DNA of 15,411 bases. Source: Clostridiales bacterium (lineage in GTDB: Bacteria > Bacillota > Clostridia > Lachnospirales > Lachnospiraceae). The DNA lies in contig JAGZDD010000086.1 of NCBI GenBank assembly GCA_018369015.1, positions 1 to 15,411 of the forward strand, read 5' to 3'. The position numbers were made by a program, and so were the translations under genes. Positions 5,352-12,239 of the stretch are shown here, in pieces. Positions within the stretch are counted from its first letter, which is position 1. Each line of letters begins with the position of its first letter. Below the pieces are notes generated by a model. It ran no database searches. It saw nothing but the letters and a program-made list of their open reading frames with translations, and had not been told where the DNA came from.

Positions 5352-7895
5352 TCAGCGGTCCTGGCTCATCACCTCTTTGTACGTCAAATGCTGCTCAAGC
5401 GCCTGTGACAGCCGCGCCATTTTGCTTACATCCCCAATAAGAATAACACCGCACAGACGGTTATTTAAGAAATACAGCTTTTCATACTGTTTTCTTCCCA
5501 TGTCTTTAAATTCCACGGTTTTATAAACAAGCTTTTCATTTTTTCCATTATCCCCGGCGGCAAACAGGGAAGTATTCATACCATGGAAATTTAAGGCCGC
5601 GGGAACATTTTCATAGGCCGCACTGTCGCCGGCGGCATTGGCTCCGGCGATCCTGCCCTGCTCGCTTGCCTCCGGCCAGATGGCGTAGTTGATCCCCTCG
5701 AACTGGGCGCAGTCGCCGCAAGCATAAATATTTTCAATATTCGTCTCCATTTTTTTATTAACGACAATGCCCCGGTCGGCTAAAATTCCGGCGTTTACCG
5801 CCAAAGCTGTGTTTGCCCGGACGCCAGCCGAAACAATGACGAGCTGTGCCTCAAATACCCGGCCGTCAGCCAGGCGGACAGCGCTGACCTTTCCATCGCC
5901 CTCAATGGCAGTAATGGAAACGCCGGTATGAATATGGATTCCCTGGCCTTCACTGATACTCTTTAAGACATCCCCGGCAGCTGTGTCAAGCTGGCGGCCC
6001 ATAAGCATTGGGGCCAGCTCCAGCACGGTGACATCGCATTTTGCCCGTTTAAGCTCCCATGCGGCCTCAAGCCCGAGAACACCGCCGCCGATAACAACGG
6101 CATTTTTAACGCCATCAAGAAGCGCTCCAACCTTCTTTGCATCATTAAGGCGGCGGATTGCCACAACGCCCTCCTGATCTGCCCCGTCAATAGGCGGGAT
6201 AAAACACTCGGAGCCAGCGGCATAAATCAGCTTTGTATATTTTAACCGTGCGCCGTCATTAAGCTCTACCTCCTTTTTATCTGTATCAAGCTTTACGACT
6301 TCTTTGCCAAGCACCTGATAAATGTTTTGAGCTTTATACCACTGCTCCTCCTCCACGGCAATCTGGACCGCGTCAAGCTCGGCCATCATGGATTTTGTCA
6401 GCATTGGGCGGTTATAGGTGCTGTAAGGTTCATTGGAAATCAGAACAATAGAGCCTGTCTTATCCCTTTCCCGTATTGCTTTGGCCGCGTTAAACCCCGC
6501 TGTACCATTGCCGACGATGACATAATAATTGTCTGTGTTGTTGGAATAGTCCACAGGCTCCTCGTCTACTGGCACAAAATTTTCTTTGCCCACACCGCAG
6601 ACCGGACATACTTCCATGGAGGAATCAAAAATTTCCCCGCAGACAAGACATTTTACAAGCGTTCTCGCCCCTGGCTTTTTCGCATTTTTAGTTACCTCTT
6701 TATTTTGAAGGACACAGCCAAAATTATAGCCGAACTCATAGGCATCAATCAAATTCGCCTCGCTTGGTTTAAACCGGATGCGCAGGCCCTCTACTGTTTT
6801 CATGCGAAGCTGCTTAAGCCGCTGCGTCAGGTTTGGCACAGCCTCCCCGCTCCAGCCGTAGCTTCCGAAAGCCCCGGCCAGCTTTCCTCCGTGGATGCCA
6901 GGGAACATACTTGTTGTCAGATCCCATATAGGCTTAAGGGCTTCACCGAGAATCGTCGGGCTTCCAAGAAGAATACCGTCGGCATTTCCAAGCTCCTCAA
7001 GGACTTTAGCCGCGTCTGCCTCCACCATATCATAAGTGCGCACATCCACATCGCCGCTGTCTTTTATTCCCTCTGTAATTTTTTCAGACAACTGCTTTGT
7101 ATATCCGTAAGCACTCACATAAGGAATAATGACCGTCTTTTTTGTATTCGGGTTGATGACTGTACACCACTGCTCATAGGTGTCCATAATGAAGTCCAGC
7201 CGTGCGTCAAGCACCGGCCCATGACCTGTACAAATCATGGTCACATCCAGCTCGCGCACCCGGTCCAGGGCCTTTTTCATAAATGGCTTAAAGGGCCCGA
7301 TGATATTATCAAAATAATATTTTGTTGCCCGCATATAGCCCTCGTGATCTGTCACCTTGCTCACAAGCACATCATCAAAGGCATAGTGGGAGCCAAAGGA
7401 ATCGCATGTAACAAGGGCCTGCTCCTCCTCAATATAAGTATACATTGTATCTGGCCAGTGAAGATTTGGTACGACAAGGAAACGCAGCGTCTTATCGCCA
7501 ATTTTCATTGTTTCATTATCCTTAACCGTCAGCGCCGTAAAATCACTGTTTACAATCTCCTTTAAAAATCCCGCAGCGCAGCCAGTACATATAATTTTCA
7601 GCCCCGGATTTAATTCAAGCAGCCGTTCAATACTGCCGGAATGGTCCGGCTCCGTATGGCTTACAACAAGATAATCAATTTTGGCGCTGTCTGTAATCTC
7701 ATTGACCTTGGCAATATAATCATCAAAAAATTTGGCCTTGGCGGTTTCAAATAAAATCGTCTTGTCTTTGGCCTTAAGTATATAGGAATTATAGGTCGTT
7801 CCAAATTCAGTGTACATAATGATGTCAAATACCCGCAGGTCTTTGTCAATAATTCCTGTCCAATAAAAGTCATTTCTCAATTGAAGTGATTTCAT
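5352..7895 (-). CDS. Flavodiiron protein fused to short rubredoxin and NADH:rubredoxin oxidoreductase
   Basis: An 847-aa cytoplasmic multidomain enzyme that passes electrons from NADH through FAD, rubredoxin iron and FMN to a diiron site and reduces O2 to water (or NO). Order: metallo-beta-lactamase-like diiron domain (1-250) with the full ligand set H80, E82, D84, H146, D165, H225; flavodoxin-like FMN domain (about 254-395); short rubredoxin with C416-x2-C419 and C430-x2-C433, only 10 residues apart; and NADH:rubredoxin oxidoreductase (about 457-847) with FAD motif GNGTAG (462-467), NADH motif GGGVLG (603-608) and CGD (726-728). This layout matches the clostridial multidomain (class F-type) flavodiiron proteins characterised from Clostridioides difficile. 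The start is placed at the fourth codon of a longer frame (ATG 7895) because AAAGG touches the ATG at 7904 but lies 9 bases before this one. It is transcribed alone. Confidence 0.95.
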   Translation of the reverse strand: MKSLQLRNDFYWTGIIDKDLRVFDIIMYTEFGTTYNSYILKAKDKTILFETAKAKFFDDYIAKVNEITDSAKIDYLVVSHTEPDHSGSIERLLELNPGLKIICTGCAAGFLKEIVNSDFTALTVKDNETMKIGDKTLRFLVVPNLHWPDTMYTYIEEEQALVTCDSFGSHYAFDDVLVSKVTDHEGYMRATKYYFDNIIGPFKPFMKKALDRVRELDVTMICTGHGPVLDARLDFIMDTYEQWCTVINPNTKKTVIIPYVSAYGYTKQLSEKITEGIKDSGDVDVRTYDMVEADAAKVLEELGNADGILLGSPTILGEALKPIWDLTTSMFPGIHGGKLAGAFGSYGWSGEAVPNLTQRLKQLRMKTVEGLRIRFKPSEANLIDAYEFGYNFGCVLQNKEVTKNAKKPGARTLVKCLVCGEIFDSSMEVCPVCGVGKENFVPVDEEPVDYSNNTDNYYVIVGNGTAGFNAAKAIRERDKTGSIVLISNEPYSTYNRPMLTKSMMAELDAVQIAVEEEQWYKAQNIYQVLGKEVVKLDTDKKEVELNDGARLKYTKLIYAAGSECFIPPIDGADQEGVVAIRRLNDAKKVGALLDGVKNAVVIGGGVLGLEAAWELKRAKCDVTVLELAPMLMGRQLDTAAGDVLKSISEGQGIHIHTGVSITAIEGDGKVSAVRLADGRVFEAQLVIVSAGVRANTALAVNAGILADRGIVVNKKMETNIENIYACGDCAQFEGINYAIWPEASEQGRIAGANAAGDSAAYENVPAALNFHGMNTSLFAAGDNGKNEKLVYKTVEFKDMGRKQYEKLYFLNNRLCGVILIGDVSKMARLSQALEQHLTYKEVMSQDR

Positions 7896-7917
7896 TATCG
7901 TCATCCTTTCATCTACT

Positions 7918-7984
7918 TGCCGTGCTTTTCACGGCATCTTGTTATCCCCTTGCGAGGGGGTTTCATGTAATACGCCTTACGGCG
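7918..7984 (-). promoter_or_regulatory. Three hairpins in the leader of the flavodiiron gene
   Basis: Between the predicted promoter (8047-8075) and the start codon, three small stems are visible. They are 7918-7924 with 7930-7936 (7 bp, 5-nt loop), CCCCT 7946-7950 with AGGGG 7955-7959 (loop TGCG), and CGCC 7973-7976 with GGCG 7981-7984. The nearest ends 9 nt before the ribosome binding site (7905-7910 on this strand). They may affect mRNA stability or translation. No known riboswitch is recognised. Confidence 0.35.
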
Positions 7985-8046
7985 GCGGTCTGTTTGTTAA
8001 GCTTATTAAAGCATTTTCGTAAACCTTCACTTTACCGCTTACTAAC

Positions 8047-8075
8047 ACTATATCCGATTTTTCTTGCGTTTACAA
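8047..8075 (-). promoter_or_regulatory. Probable promoter of the flavodiiron gene
   Basis: On the minus strand TTGTAA (8070-8075) and TATAGT (8047-8052) are separated by 17 bases. Transcription would start near 8040 and give a leader of about 145 nt containing the hairpins at 7918-7984. No clear PerR or Rex box is seen overlapping it. Confidence 0.5.
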
Positions 8076-8145
8076 TCCCTATCAAGCACGCCGGAAAACA
8101 GCTCTGAAAATTTAGATATTTTTTACAATTTTTTCTCTATTAAAA

Positions 8146-8173
8146 TTGATTTTTATGCCATATTTGCTATAAT
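8146..8173 (+). promoter_or_regulatory. Extended -10 promoter for the hypothetical membrane protein
   Basis: TTGATT (8146-8151), a 16-base spacer and TATAAT (8168-8173) with an upstream TG (8165-8166) form a good extended -10 promoter. A second candidate is TTGACT (8188-8193) with TACAAA (8211-8216), which would overlap the palindrome at 8196-8223. Confidence 0.6.
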
Positions 8174-8195
8174 AATATCAGAAACCTTTGACTTC

Positions 8196-8223
8196 TATCC
8201 CATAGTATCATACAAATGGGATA
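8196..8223. promoter_or_regulatory. 28-bp near-perfect palindrome, operator-like
   Basis: TATCCCAT (8196-8203) pairs with ATGGGATA (8216-8223). The interior GTAT (8205-8208) pairs with ATAC (8210-8213), so 12 of about 13 possible pairs are kept with a half-base offset. It lies just downstream of the extended -10 promoter and across a second candidate promoter. It could be a repressor operator or, in RNA, a leader hairpin. Confidence 0.45.
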
Positions 8224-8229
8224 CCGCAC

Positions 8230-8250
8230 AGCCCAGGGAAATGGGCTTTT
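8230..8250 (+). terminator. Terminator-like hairpin in the leader (possible attenuator)
   Basis: AGCCCA (8230-8235) pairs with TGGGCT (8242-8247), with loop GGGAAA, and runs into TTTT (8247-8250). It lies between the promoters and the start at 8300, so it would prematurely end some transcripts. The stem is only 6 bp with a short T-run, so termination would be partial. Confidence 0.4.
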
Positions 8251-8253
8251 AAA

Positions 8254-8277
8254 GTAACAGCGCAGCCAGACTGTTAC
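8254..8277. repeat. Minimal GTAAC...GTTAC palindrome
   Basis: GTAACAG (8254-8260) and CTGTTAC (8271-8277) are perfect inverted repeats around CGCAGCCAGA. The left half resembles the GTAACAGTTCAGCC end of the repeat family, so this may be two element ends brought together by internal deletion. It sits 22 bp before the downstream start codon. Confidence 0.4.
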
Positions 8278-8299
8278 CTTATGGAAAAGAGGAGATTTT

Positions 8300-8836
8300 A
8301 TGAAAAAAGTAACTGTTCAGTTCTGTTTCGGTGCTCTGCTCAATCTTGCGGCGGTCAATATTTTCATTTTCCTCTCAAATATTGATTACAATGCAGTGAT
8401 TGTACTGCTTCCCCTGATTATCTCGTTTTTTATTATGAGAAGCTATATGATCTACGTTTTCCAGCCGGATGACGATTTGACCCCAGGCTATCTCATAAGC
8501 CTTGGCTCCTTAGTCTTTGCCGTTGGCAGCCTTATTGAGGCCACCATTATTTTCTCAGCCACAAAGGATCTCCACAGCGCCATCCTTTTCGCCTTTTGTA
8601 TGTTTTTTGGCGAAACCTATCCATTGCTGGAAAAAATCTATGTTGGCCGGAAATACCGCATTTCTCAAATTCCTGCCCATGGGATTTATATTTTCCACGT
8701 AATCATCATTGTATGTATTATTGCCGCAATGGTTATTTATCAAAATAATTACTTAGAGCTTTATCTTTTGCTGGCCGCCATTTCCTGTATCATTGATTTT
8801 ATTTTAATCAGCCTGCCACCGACAAAAAAATCATAG
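8300..8836 (+). CDS. Hypothetical membrane protein with six predicted helices
   Basis: A 178-aa protein I do not recognise. Hydrophobic segments lie near 5-25, 31-50, 64-86, 90-110, 126-147 and 151-172, so it is almost entirely membrane embedded, with a short lysine-bearing C terminus (PTKKS). Conserved-looking polar elements are FQPDDDLTPG (54-63), between helices 2 and 3, and FGETYPLLEKIY with GRKYR (103-120), between helices 4 and 5; the acidic first loop is notable. The start is firm: GAGGAG lies 5-6 bases upstream. It is monocistronic, divergent from the flavodiiron gene and convergent with pta. The leader carries a palindrome and a terminator-like hairpin, suggesting regulated expression. 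No catalytic or transporter motif is visible, so no function is proposed. Confidence 0.8.
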   Translation: MKKVTVQFCFGALLNLAAVNIFIFLSNIDYNAVIVLLPLIISFFIMRSYMIYVFQPDDDLTPGYLISLGSLVFAVGSLIEATIIFSATKDLHSAILFAFCMFFGETYPLLEKIYVGRKYRISQIPAHGIYIFHVIIIVCIIAAMVIYQNNYLELYLLLAAISCIIDFILISLPPTKKS

Positions 8837-8856
8837 TTTCAAAATAAGCAAAGACA

Positions 8857-8891
8857 AAAACGCCGGACGCGCCCGTGCGCGCAGACGTTTT
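8857..8891. terminator. Terminator hairpin after the hypothetical membrane protein gene
   Basis: AAAACG (8857-8862) pairs with CGTTTT (8886-8891). An inner GC stem (8868-8872 with 8877-8881, loop CCGT) lies within. It starts 20 nt after the stop at 8836. T-runs occur on both strands, so it could act in either direction. Confidence 0.6.
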
Positions 8892-8899
8892 GAGCAAGC

Positions 8900-8965
8900 A
8901 AAAGCCGTTCCCGGCGCTGTCTGACCGATATATCTTATCGGCGGACAGTGCCAGGAACGGCTTTT
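8900..8965. terminator. Long bidirectional terminator hairpin between convergent genes
   Basis: AAAAGCCGTTCC (8900-8911) pairs perfectly with 8954-8965. Pairing then continues to a 7-nt loop (8930-8936) with one mismatch (C8912/A8953), one bulge (A8924) and two G-U pairs, about 28 pairs in all. The plus strand ends in TTTTT and the minus strand in TTTT, as expected of a bidirectional intrinsic terminator serving the membrane protein gene (+) and pta (-). The stem is much longer than usual. Confidence 0.75.
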
Positions 8966-9057
8966 TACATTCACATACCTTATAAAGCAGGGCAGCCTTG
9001 CAAAATCCCATAAGGAACATCGCACCACAACCGCCCGGATTTATATCGTACGCTGTT

Positions 9058-10041
9058 TTATGCGAGCGCAGCCGTAATGATTGCCATGGAATATACTTCT
9101 AAGGCATTGCAGCCGCGGGAAAGGTCGTTGATCGGTGCGTTAAGGCCAAGAAGAATCGGACCGTAAGCGTCAAAATTACCAAGACGCTGGGCAATTTTGT
9201 AGCCAATATTTCCGGCATTAATATCCGGGAAAATAAATGTATTGGCCTGGCCTGCAACCTTAGAGTCCTTGCACTTTGTACGTGCAACACGGGGATCAAC
9301 AGCAGCGTCGAACTGGATCTCACCTTCAATCGGCAGCTCAGGAGCCTTTGCTTTGGCTTTTGCAGCGGCATTGCGCATTTTATCCACATCCTCGCCCTTG
9401 CCGGAGCCTAATGTGGAGTAGCTTAAAAATGCAACCTTCGGGTCCACGCCAAAAATTTTAGCGCACTCCGCACACTCTAAAGCAATTTCCACAAGCTCGT
9501 CTTCCGACGGCTTAATATTGATTGCGCAGTCGCCCATAGCGAGAACCTCGTTATCGCCAATAGCCGACGGACGAACCATAATAAAGCAGGAGGATACAAT
9601 CTTGTTGCCAGGCTTTGTCTTAATAAGCTGGAGCGCCGGACGTACGGTATCTGCTGTGGAATATGTAGCCCCGCCTAACAAAGCGTCGGCAATCCCCATT
9701 TTTACAAGCATTGTTCCAAAATAATTTGCCTGCTTAAGCACCTTTCTGGCTTCCTCCGGCGTAACACCCTTGCTTTTTCTAAGCTCACAAAACATCTCGA
9801 CCATTTCATCCATACGGTCAAATTTTGCCGGGTCAATAATCTGTGCGCCGCGGATATTAAAACCGCAGTCCTCAGCCGCAGCATAAACCTCATCCGGATT
9901 ACCGACAAGAATCGGATGAAGGAAGCTGCTTGCTAACAAGCGGGAAGCCGCCTCCAAAATACGTGCGTCCGTACCTTCTGTGAAGACAATTTTCTTCGGA
10001 CTTTTCTTTAAAATTTCGATTAAGTTTCCAAATCCAAACAT
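9058..10041 (-). CDS. pta: Phosphate acetyltransferase
   Basis: A 327-aa enzyme that interconverts acetyl-CoA plus phosphate and acetyl phosphate plus CoA, the first step of acetate formation. It has the short single-domain form usual in Firmicutes. Family segments are clear: VFTEGTDARILEAA (19-32), LLGGATYSTADTVRPALQ (121-138), the phosphate/CoA-binding region SYSTLGSGKG (207-216), and the C-terminal GPILLGLNAPINDLSRGC (294-311). ATG is preceded by GAAGGGA at good spacing. It is transcribed alone: no acetate kinase gene follows within the window, unlike the common pta-ackA pair, so ackA must be elsewhere or the pathway ends differently. A probable promoter lies about 400 bp upstream, beyond two structured repeats. 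Confidence 0.96.
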   Translation of the reverse strand: MFGFGNLIEILKKSPKKIVFTEGTDARILEAASRLLASSFLHPILVGNPDEVYAAAEDCGFNIRGAQIIDPAKFDRMDEMVEMFCELRKSKGVTPEEARKVLKQANYFGTMLVKMGIADALLGGATYSTADTVRPALQLIKTKPGNKIVSSCFIMVRPSAIGDNEVLAMGDCAINIKPSEDELVEIALECAECAKIFGVDPKVAFLSYSTLGSGKGEDVDKMRNAAAKAKAKAPELPIEGEIQFDAAVDPRVARTKCKDSKVAGQANTFIFPDINAGNIGYKIAQRLGNFDAYGPILLGLNAPINDLSRGCNALEVYSMAIITAALA

Positions 10042-10140
10042 AGTAAGATTCCCTTCTTATTTTTACTATGAAAGCCCCGGACGGCGGCTACATGCCAGGG
10101 CGTGCTTGCACGCAATAGCACGCAGACATCGGACGGGCAA

Positions 10141-10290
10141 GGTGGTATGAGTGCGGGGTGCTAAGCGCCAGTGTTGCTGCGTGCCAGCGGCACGCGTCCA
10201 GCAGCGGCCGGAGCGGAGACCGCTTGTTAAGCACCGGCCAAAGCGGCAGCGTAGGCCGCCGAAGGCAGAACGAAAAGCACGAATACCACC
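10141..10290. repeat. Structured repeat, copy with a nested unit
   Basis: The outer stem GGTGGTAT (10141-10148) plus GTGC (10151-10154) pairs with GCAC (10277-10280) and ATACCACC (10283-10290). Its sequence is unrelated to the outer stem of its neighbour. The main hairpin has arms 10158-10167 and 10221-10225 / 10230-10234, bulge GTTA 10226-10229, and core 10235-10259. Its apex is expanded by an inserted smaller unit: a hairpin with 10173-10179 / 10199-10205 and 10180-10185 / 10189-10194, loop AGC, bulge CGTC, and a shortened core (10205-10223) lacking six bases. Both units keep the architecture of the other copies. Confidence 0.75.
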
Positions 10291-10293
10291 GAC

Positions 10294-10410
10294 GATTGCG
10301 GGGTGCTAAGCGCCGGTGGCGCTTGTTAAGCACCGACCGGAGCGGCAGCGTAGACTGCGCAGCACAGAGCAATCAGCTTTCATGCATGGTGGAGCCGCGC
10401 GCAGCGCGGC
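10294..10410. repeat. Structured repeat, copy 2, tandem with the preceding unit
   Basis: The outer stem GATTGC (10294-10299) pairs with GCAATC (10369-10374). The bulged hairpin has arms 10303-10314 and 10318-10324 / 10329-10333, loop GGT 10315-10317, and bulge GTTA 10325-10328. The core is 10334-10358, and a downstream perfect hairpin GCCGCGC (10394-10400) with GCGCGGC (10404-10410) follows. It is nearly identical to the copy at 11-140 over the shared length but lacks its GTTAC terminal end. It starts 3 bases after the nested copy ends. Confidence 0.75.
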
Positions 10411-10438
10411 ATAAAAATTAGTAAATTTTTCATCCCTT

Positions 10439-10467
10439 ATTTTATACTTTTTTCATCAAATTTTCAA
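10439..10467 (-). promoter_or_regulatory. Probable leftward promoter for pta
   Basis: On the minus strand TTGAAA (10462-10467) and TAAAAT (10439-10444) are separated by 17 bases. Transcription from here would cross both structured repeats before reaching pta, giving a leader of about 390 nt. No comparable promoter is seen closer to the gene. The region 10468-10529 downstream of the kinase gene shows no clear intrinsic terminator, so read-through from the Bce-like operon is also possible. Confidence 0.5.
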
Positions 10468-10529
10468 TGGATTTCTTTGTATTTTAGGAAGTGCATTGTG
10501 AAAATTTATATCAATTCCAATGAAGGCGC

Positions 10530-11555
10530 TCAAAGCTTGACGACAGAAAAATACAAAATCATGGCGGTACCGCAGCCTGGTGTAGATTCAGCCCTAAGCT
10601 CTATGGACAAATCACCGGCCATCTTCCGGGCCAGATACAGCCCCATCCCAGTGGAACGGCTCATCATGCTCCCCCGCTCCCCGGTAAAGCCCTTGTCAAA
10701 GATAAAGGGCAGGTCGGCCTCTGGAATACCCGGGCCATTATCTAAGACATATAAGGCCACCTTTTCCTCCCCGGATTTTATAGAAAAACAAAGCTGCGGT
10801 TTTGACAAAGCAGCATATTTTACACTGTTGCTAATCAACTGTCCGATAATAAATTGCAGTCCTTTTTTATCCGACAATACCAGAGCGTCATCCCCCTCCC
10901 ACTGCACACTAAAGCCCGCTTCATGTAAAAGCGAAGCGTTGTCTTCTATCGCCATCCTACAGACAGCTTTTAAATCCAGGGCTTCAAATAAATAATCCTT
11001 ATGCTCTGCCCCAAGCCGTGAAAAGTATAAAATCTGTTCCGTATCTATACGTATTTGATCCCGTATATGGCATAATCTTGAACATACCAGGTCAGACATT
11101 TCATCGCTCCGGTTATCTAAAATAAGCGTTAAAAGCGATAATGGCTTTTTTATTTCATGGACCCAGTTTTCAATATAGGTTTCATAATCTGCCAGCACTG
11201 TGCGGGATTGCTCTTGCTGCGCCTGCTGTCTTCGCAGGAAGGCTCCAAGACGCTTAACATAAGGGCGCCCCGCCGGTGGCAGACATTCAAAGAGCCGGTA
11301 CTCATTCCTGTCTCCTGGCTCAGATAAAAACATCTCAAAATTTTCCCGCATACGTTTTTCTTGCCGGAGCATTAACGCCAAAGGAAGCATTGCCGCTGCC
11401 ATAGAAACCATAATAATTAACCCGATGACCTCCCAAAAGCTCTTGGGGTAGGCATACCATGCAAGAAAAATAAAAAAAAGATCAAGAAATATGATAGAGC
11501 CAAGCCATATGCGGCATGAAGAAATATACATCCATAATCGTTTTATATGCTTCAT
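10530..11555 (-). CDS. BceS-like intramembrane-sensing histidine kinase
   Basis: A 341-aa sensor kinase. Two helices (about 17-35 and 42-63) are joined by only a few residues, so there is no external sensing domain. This is the hallmark of BceS-type kinases that receive their signal from the partner ABC transporter. The phospho-accepting H133 is in WVHEIKKPLS, the N box has N243 (ISNSVKYA), the G1 box is DNGPGIP (272-278) and the G2 box GMGLYLA (303-309). It is predicted to phosphorylate the response regulator encoded 3 bp upstream; its ribosome binding site (AAAGGA) lies over the end of that gene. It is the last gene of the four-gene module. Family usual length is about 330 aa, so it is complete. 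Confidence 0.92.
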   Translation of the reverse strand: MKHIKRLWMYISSCRIWLGSIIFLDLFFIFLAWYAYPKSFWEVIGLIIMVSMAAAMLPLALMLRQEKRMRENFEMFLSEPGDRNEYRLFECLPPAGRPYVKRLGAFLRRQQAQQEQSRTVLADYETYIENWVHEIKKPLSLLTLILDNRSDEMSDLVCSRLCHIRDQIRIDTEQILYFSRLGAEHKDYLFEALDLKAVCRMAIEDNASLLHEAGFSVQWEGDDALVLSDKKGLQFIIGQLISNSVKYAALSKPQLCFSIKSGEEKVALYVLDNGPGIPEADLPFIFDKGFTGERGSMMSRSTGMGLYLARKMAGDLSIELRAESTPGCGTAMILYFSVVKL

Positions 11556-11558
11556 TTT

Positions 11559-12224
11559 TTATCCTTTCAGCCGATAGCCCTTCCCTCTCACAGTTTCAAG
11601 GCACCCCGCCAGACCAAGCCGGCCAAGGCTTTTCCTTAAACGGGTCAGGTTTACCTGTAGGGCATTTTCATCAATAAATGTGTCCGTTCCCCATAAGGCC
11701 TGGCATAACTGGGATTTGGCCACAAGCCGGGGGCTTTCGCTGATGAGTGTGAGAAGTATTTTCCCCTCATTTTGAGGGAGGACGATAGCGCCGCCTTCCT
11801 TTCCGTAAAGGGTAAACGTATTGGGGTCCATTAAAAACCCCGGCCCGCAAAGGAGTTTTACATCATTCTCCCGCCTTAAAATATTTTTGACCCGGGCAAG
11901 AAGCCTGCCGGCAGGACATGGCTTTGTCACATAATCAGCCGCACCCAGGCCAAGGGCGTGAAGCTCGTCGGAAAGCTTATCCCGGGCAGTCAGGACACGA
12001 ATCGCTCCAAGCTGTTTTTCCCGGGCAGCTTTACAAATTTCAAAGCCGGACATTCCCGGCAAATTAATATCAAGTAAAATTAAATTCGGCTTTAATTCAC
12101 AAAGTTCTGTCCATATATTCTCAAAATCTGCCAAAGCACAGGCATCATAGCCGGCCTTGTGCAAAAGGCTGACAAGCTCCTCCCGCATATAAATATCATC
12201 CTCAATCACAACAATTTTGTACAT
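11559..12224 (-). CDS. BceR-like OmpR-family response regulator
   Basis: A 221-aa transcription regulator. The receiver domain (1-118) has acidic pocket E8-D9, phosphorylation site D52 (LLDINLPGMSG), T79 and K101. The winged-helix DNA-binding domain (about 125-220) has the recognition-helix region FIDENALQVNLTRLRKSL and ends GKGYRLKG. It probably activates the ABC genes of the same operon through the palindrome at 15190-15206. It starts 15 bp after the BceB-like permease stop, with AAGGAG 8 bases before ATG, and is followed after 3 bp by the kinase. Confidence 0.94.
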   Translation of the reverse strand: MYKIVVIEDDIYMREELVSLLHKAGYDACALADFENIWTELCELKPNLILLDINLPGMSGFEICKAAREKQLGAIRVLTARDKLSDELHALGLGAADYVTKPCPAGRLLARVKNILRRENDVKLLCGPGFLMDPNTFTLYGKEGGAIVLPQNEGKILLTLISESPRLVAKSQLCQALWGTDTFIDENALQVNLTRLRKSLGRLGLAGCLETVRGKGYRLKG

Positions 12225-12239
12225 CCGCCATACTCCTTT

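Noticed and set aside
6327..7565. 412-codon plus-strand frame opposite the flavodiiron gene
   Set aside because: Long but antisense to a gene with complete catalytic motifs; the translation has no recognisable domain and reflects codon bias of the other strand.
8808..9028. Minus-strand small frames between the membrane protein gene and pta
   Set aside because: They cross both terminator hairpins and have no ribosome binding site.
10141..10410. CRISPR array
   Set aside because: The repeat units are long, internally folded and directly joined, with no regular short repeats and spacers and no cas genes.
10294..10410. Known riboswitch or T-box in the pta leader
   Set aside because: I see no recognised conserved riboswitch or T-box sequence; only the unassigned repeat fold is supported.
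10088..10421. Frames on both strands within the pta upstream region
   Set aside because: They run through the structured repeats, and their arginine-, serine- and alanine-rich translations are repeat artefacts.
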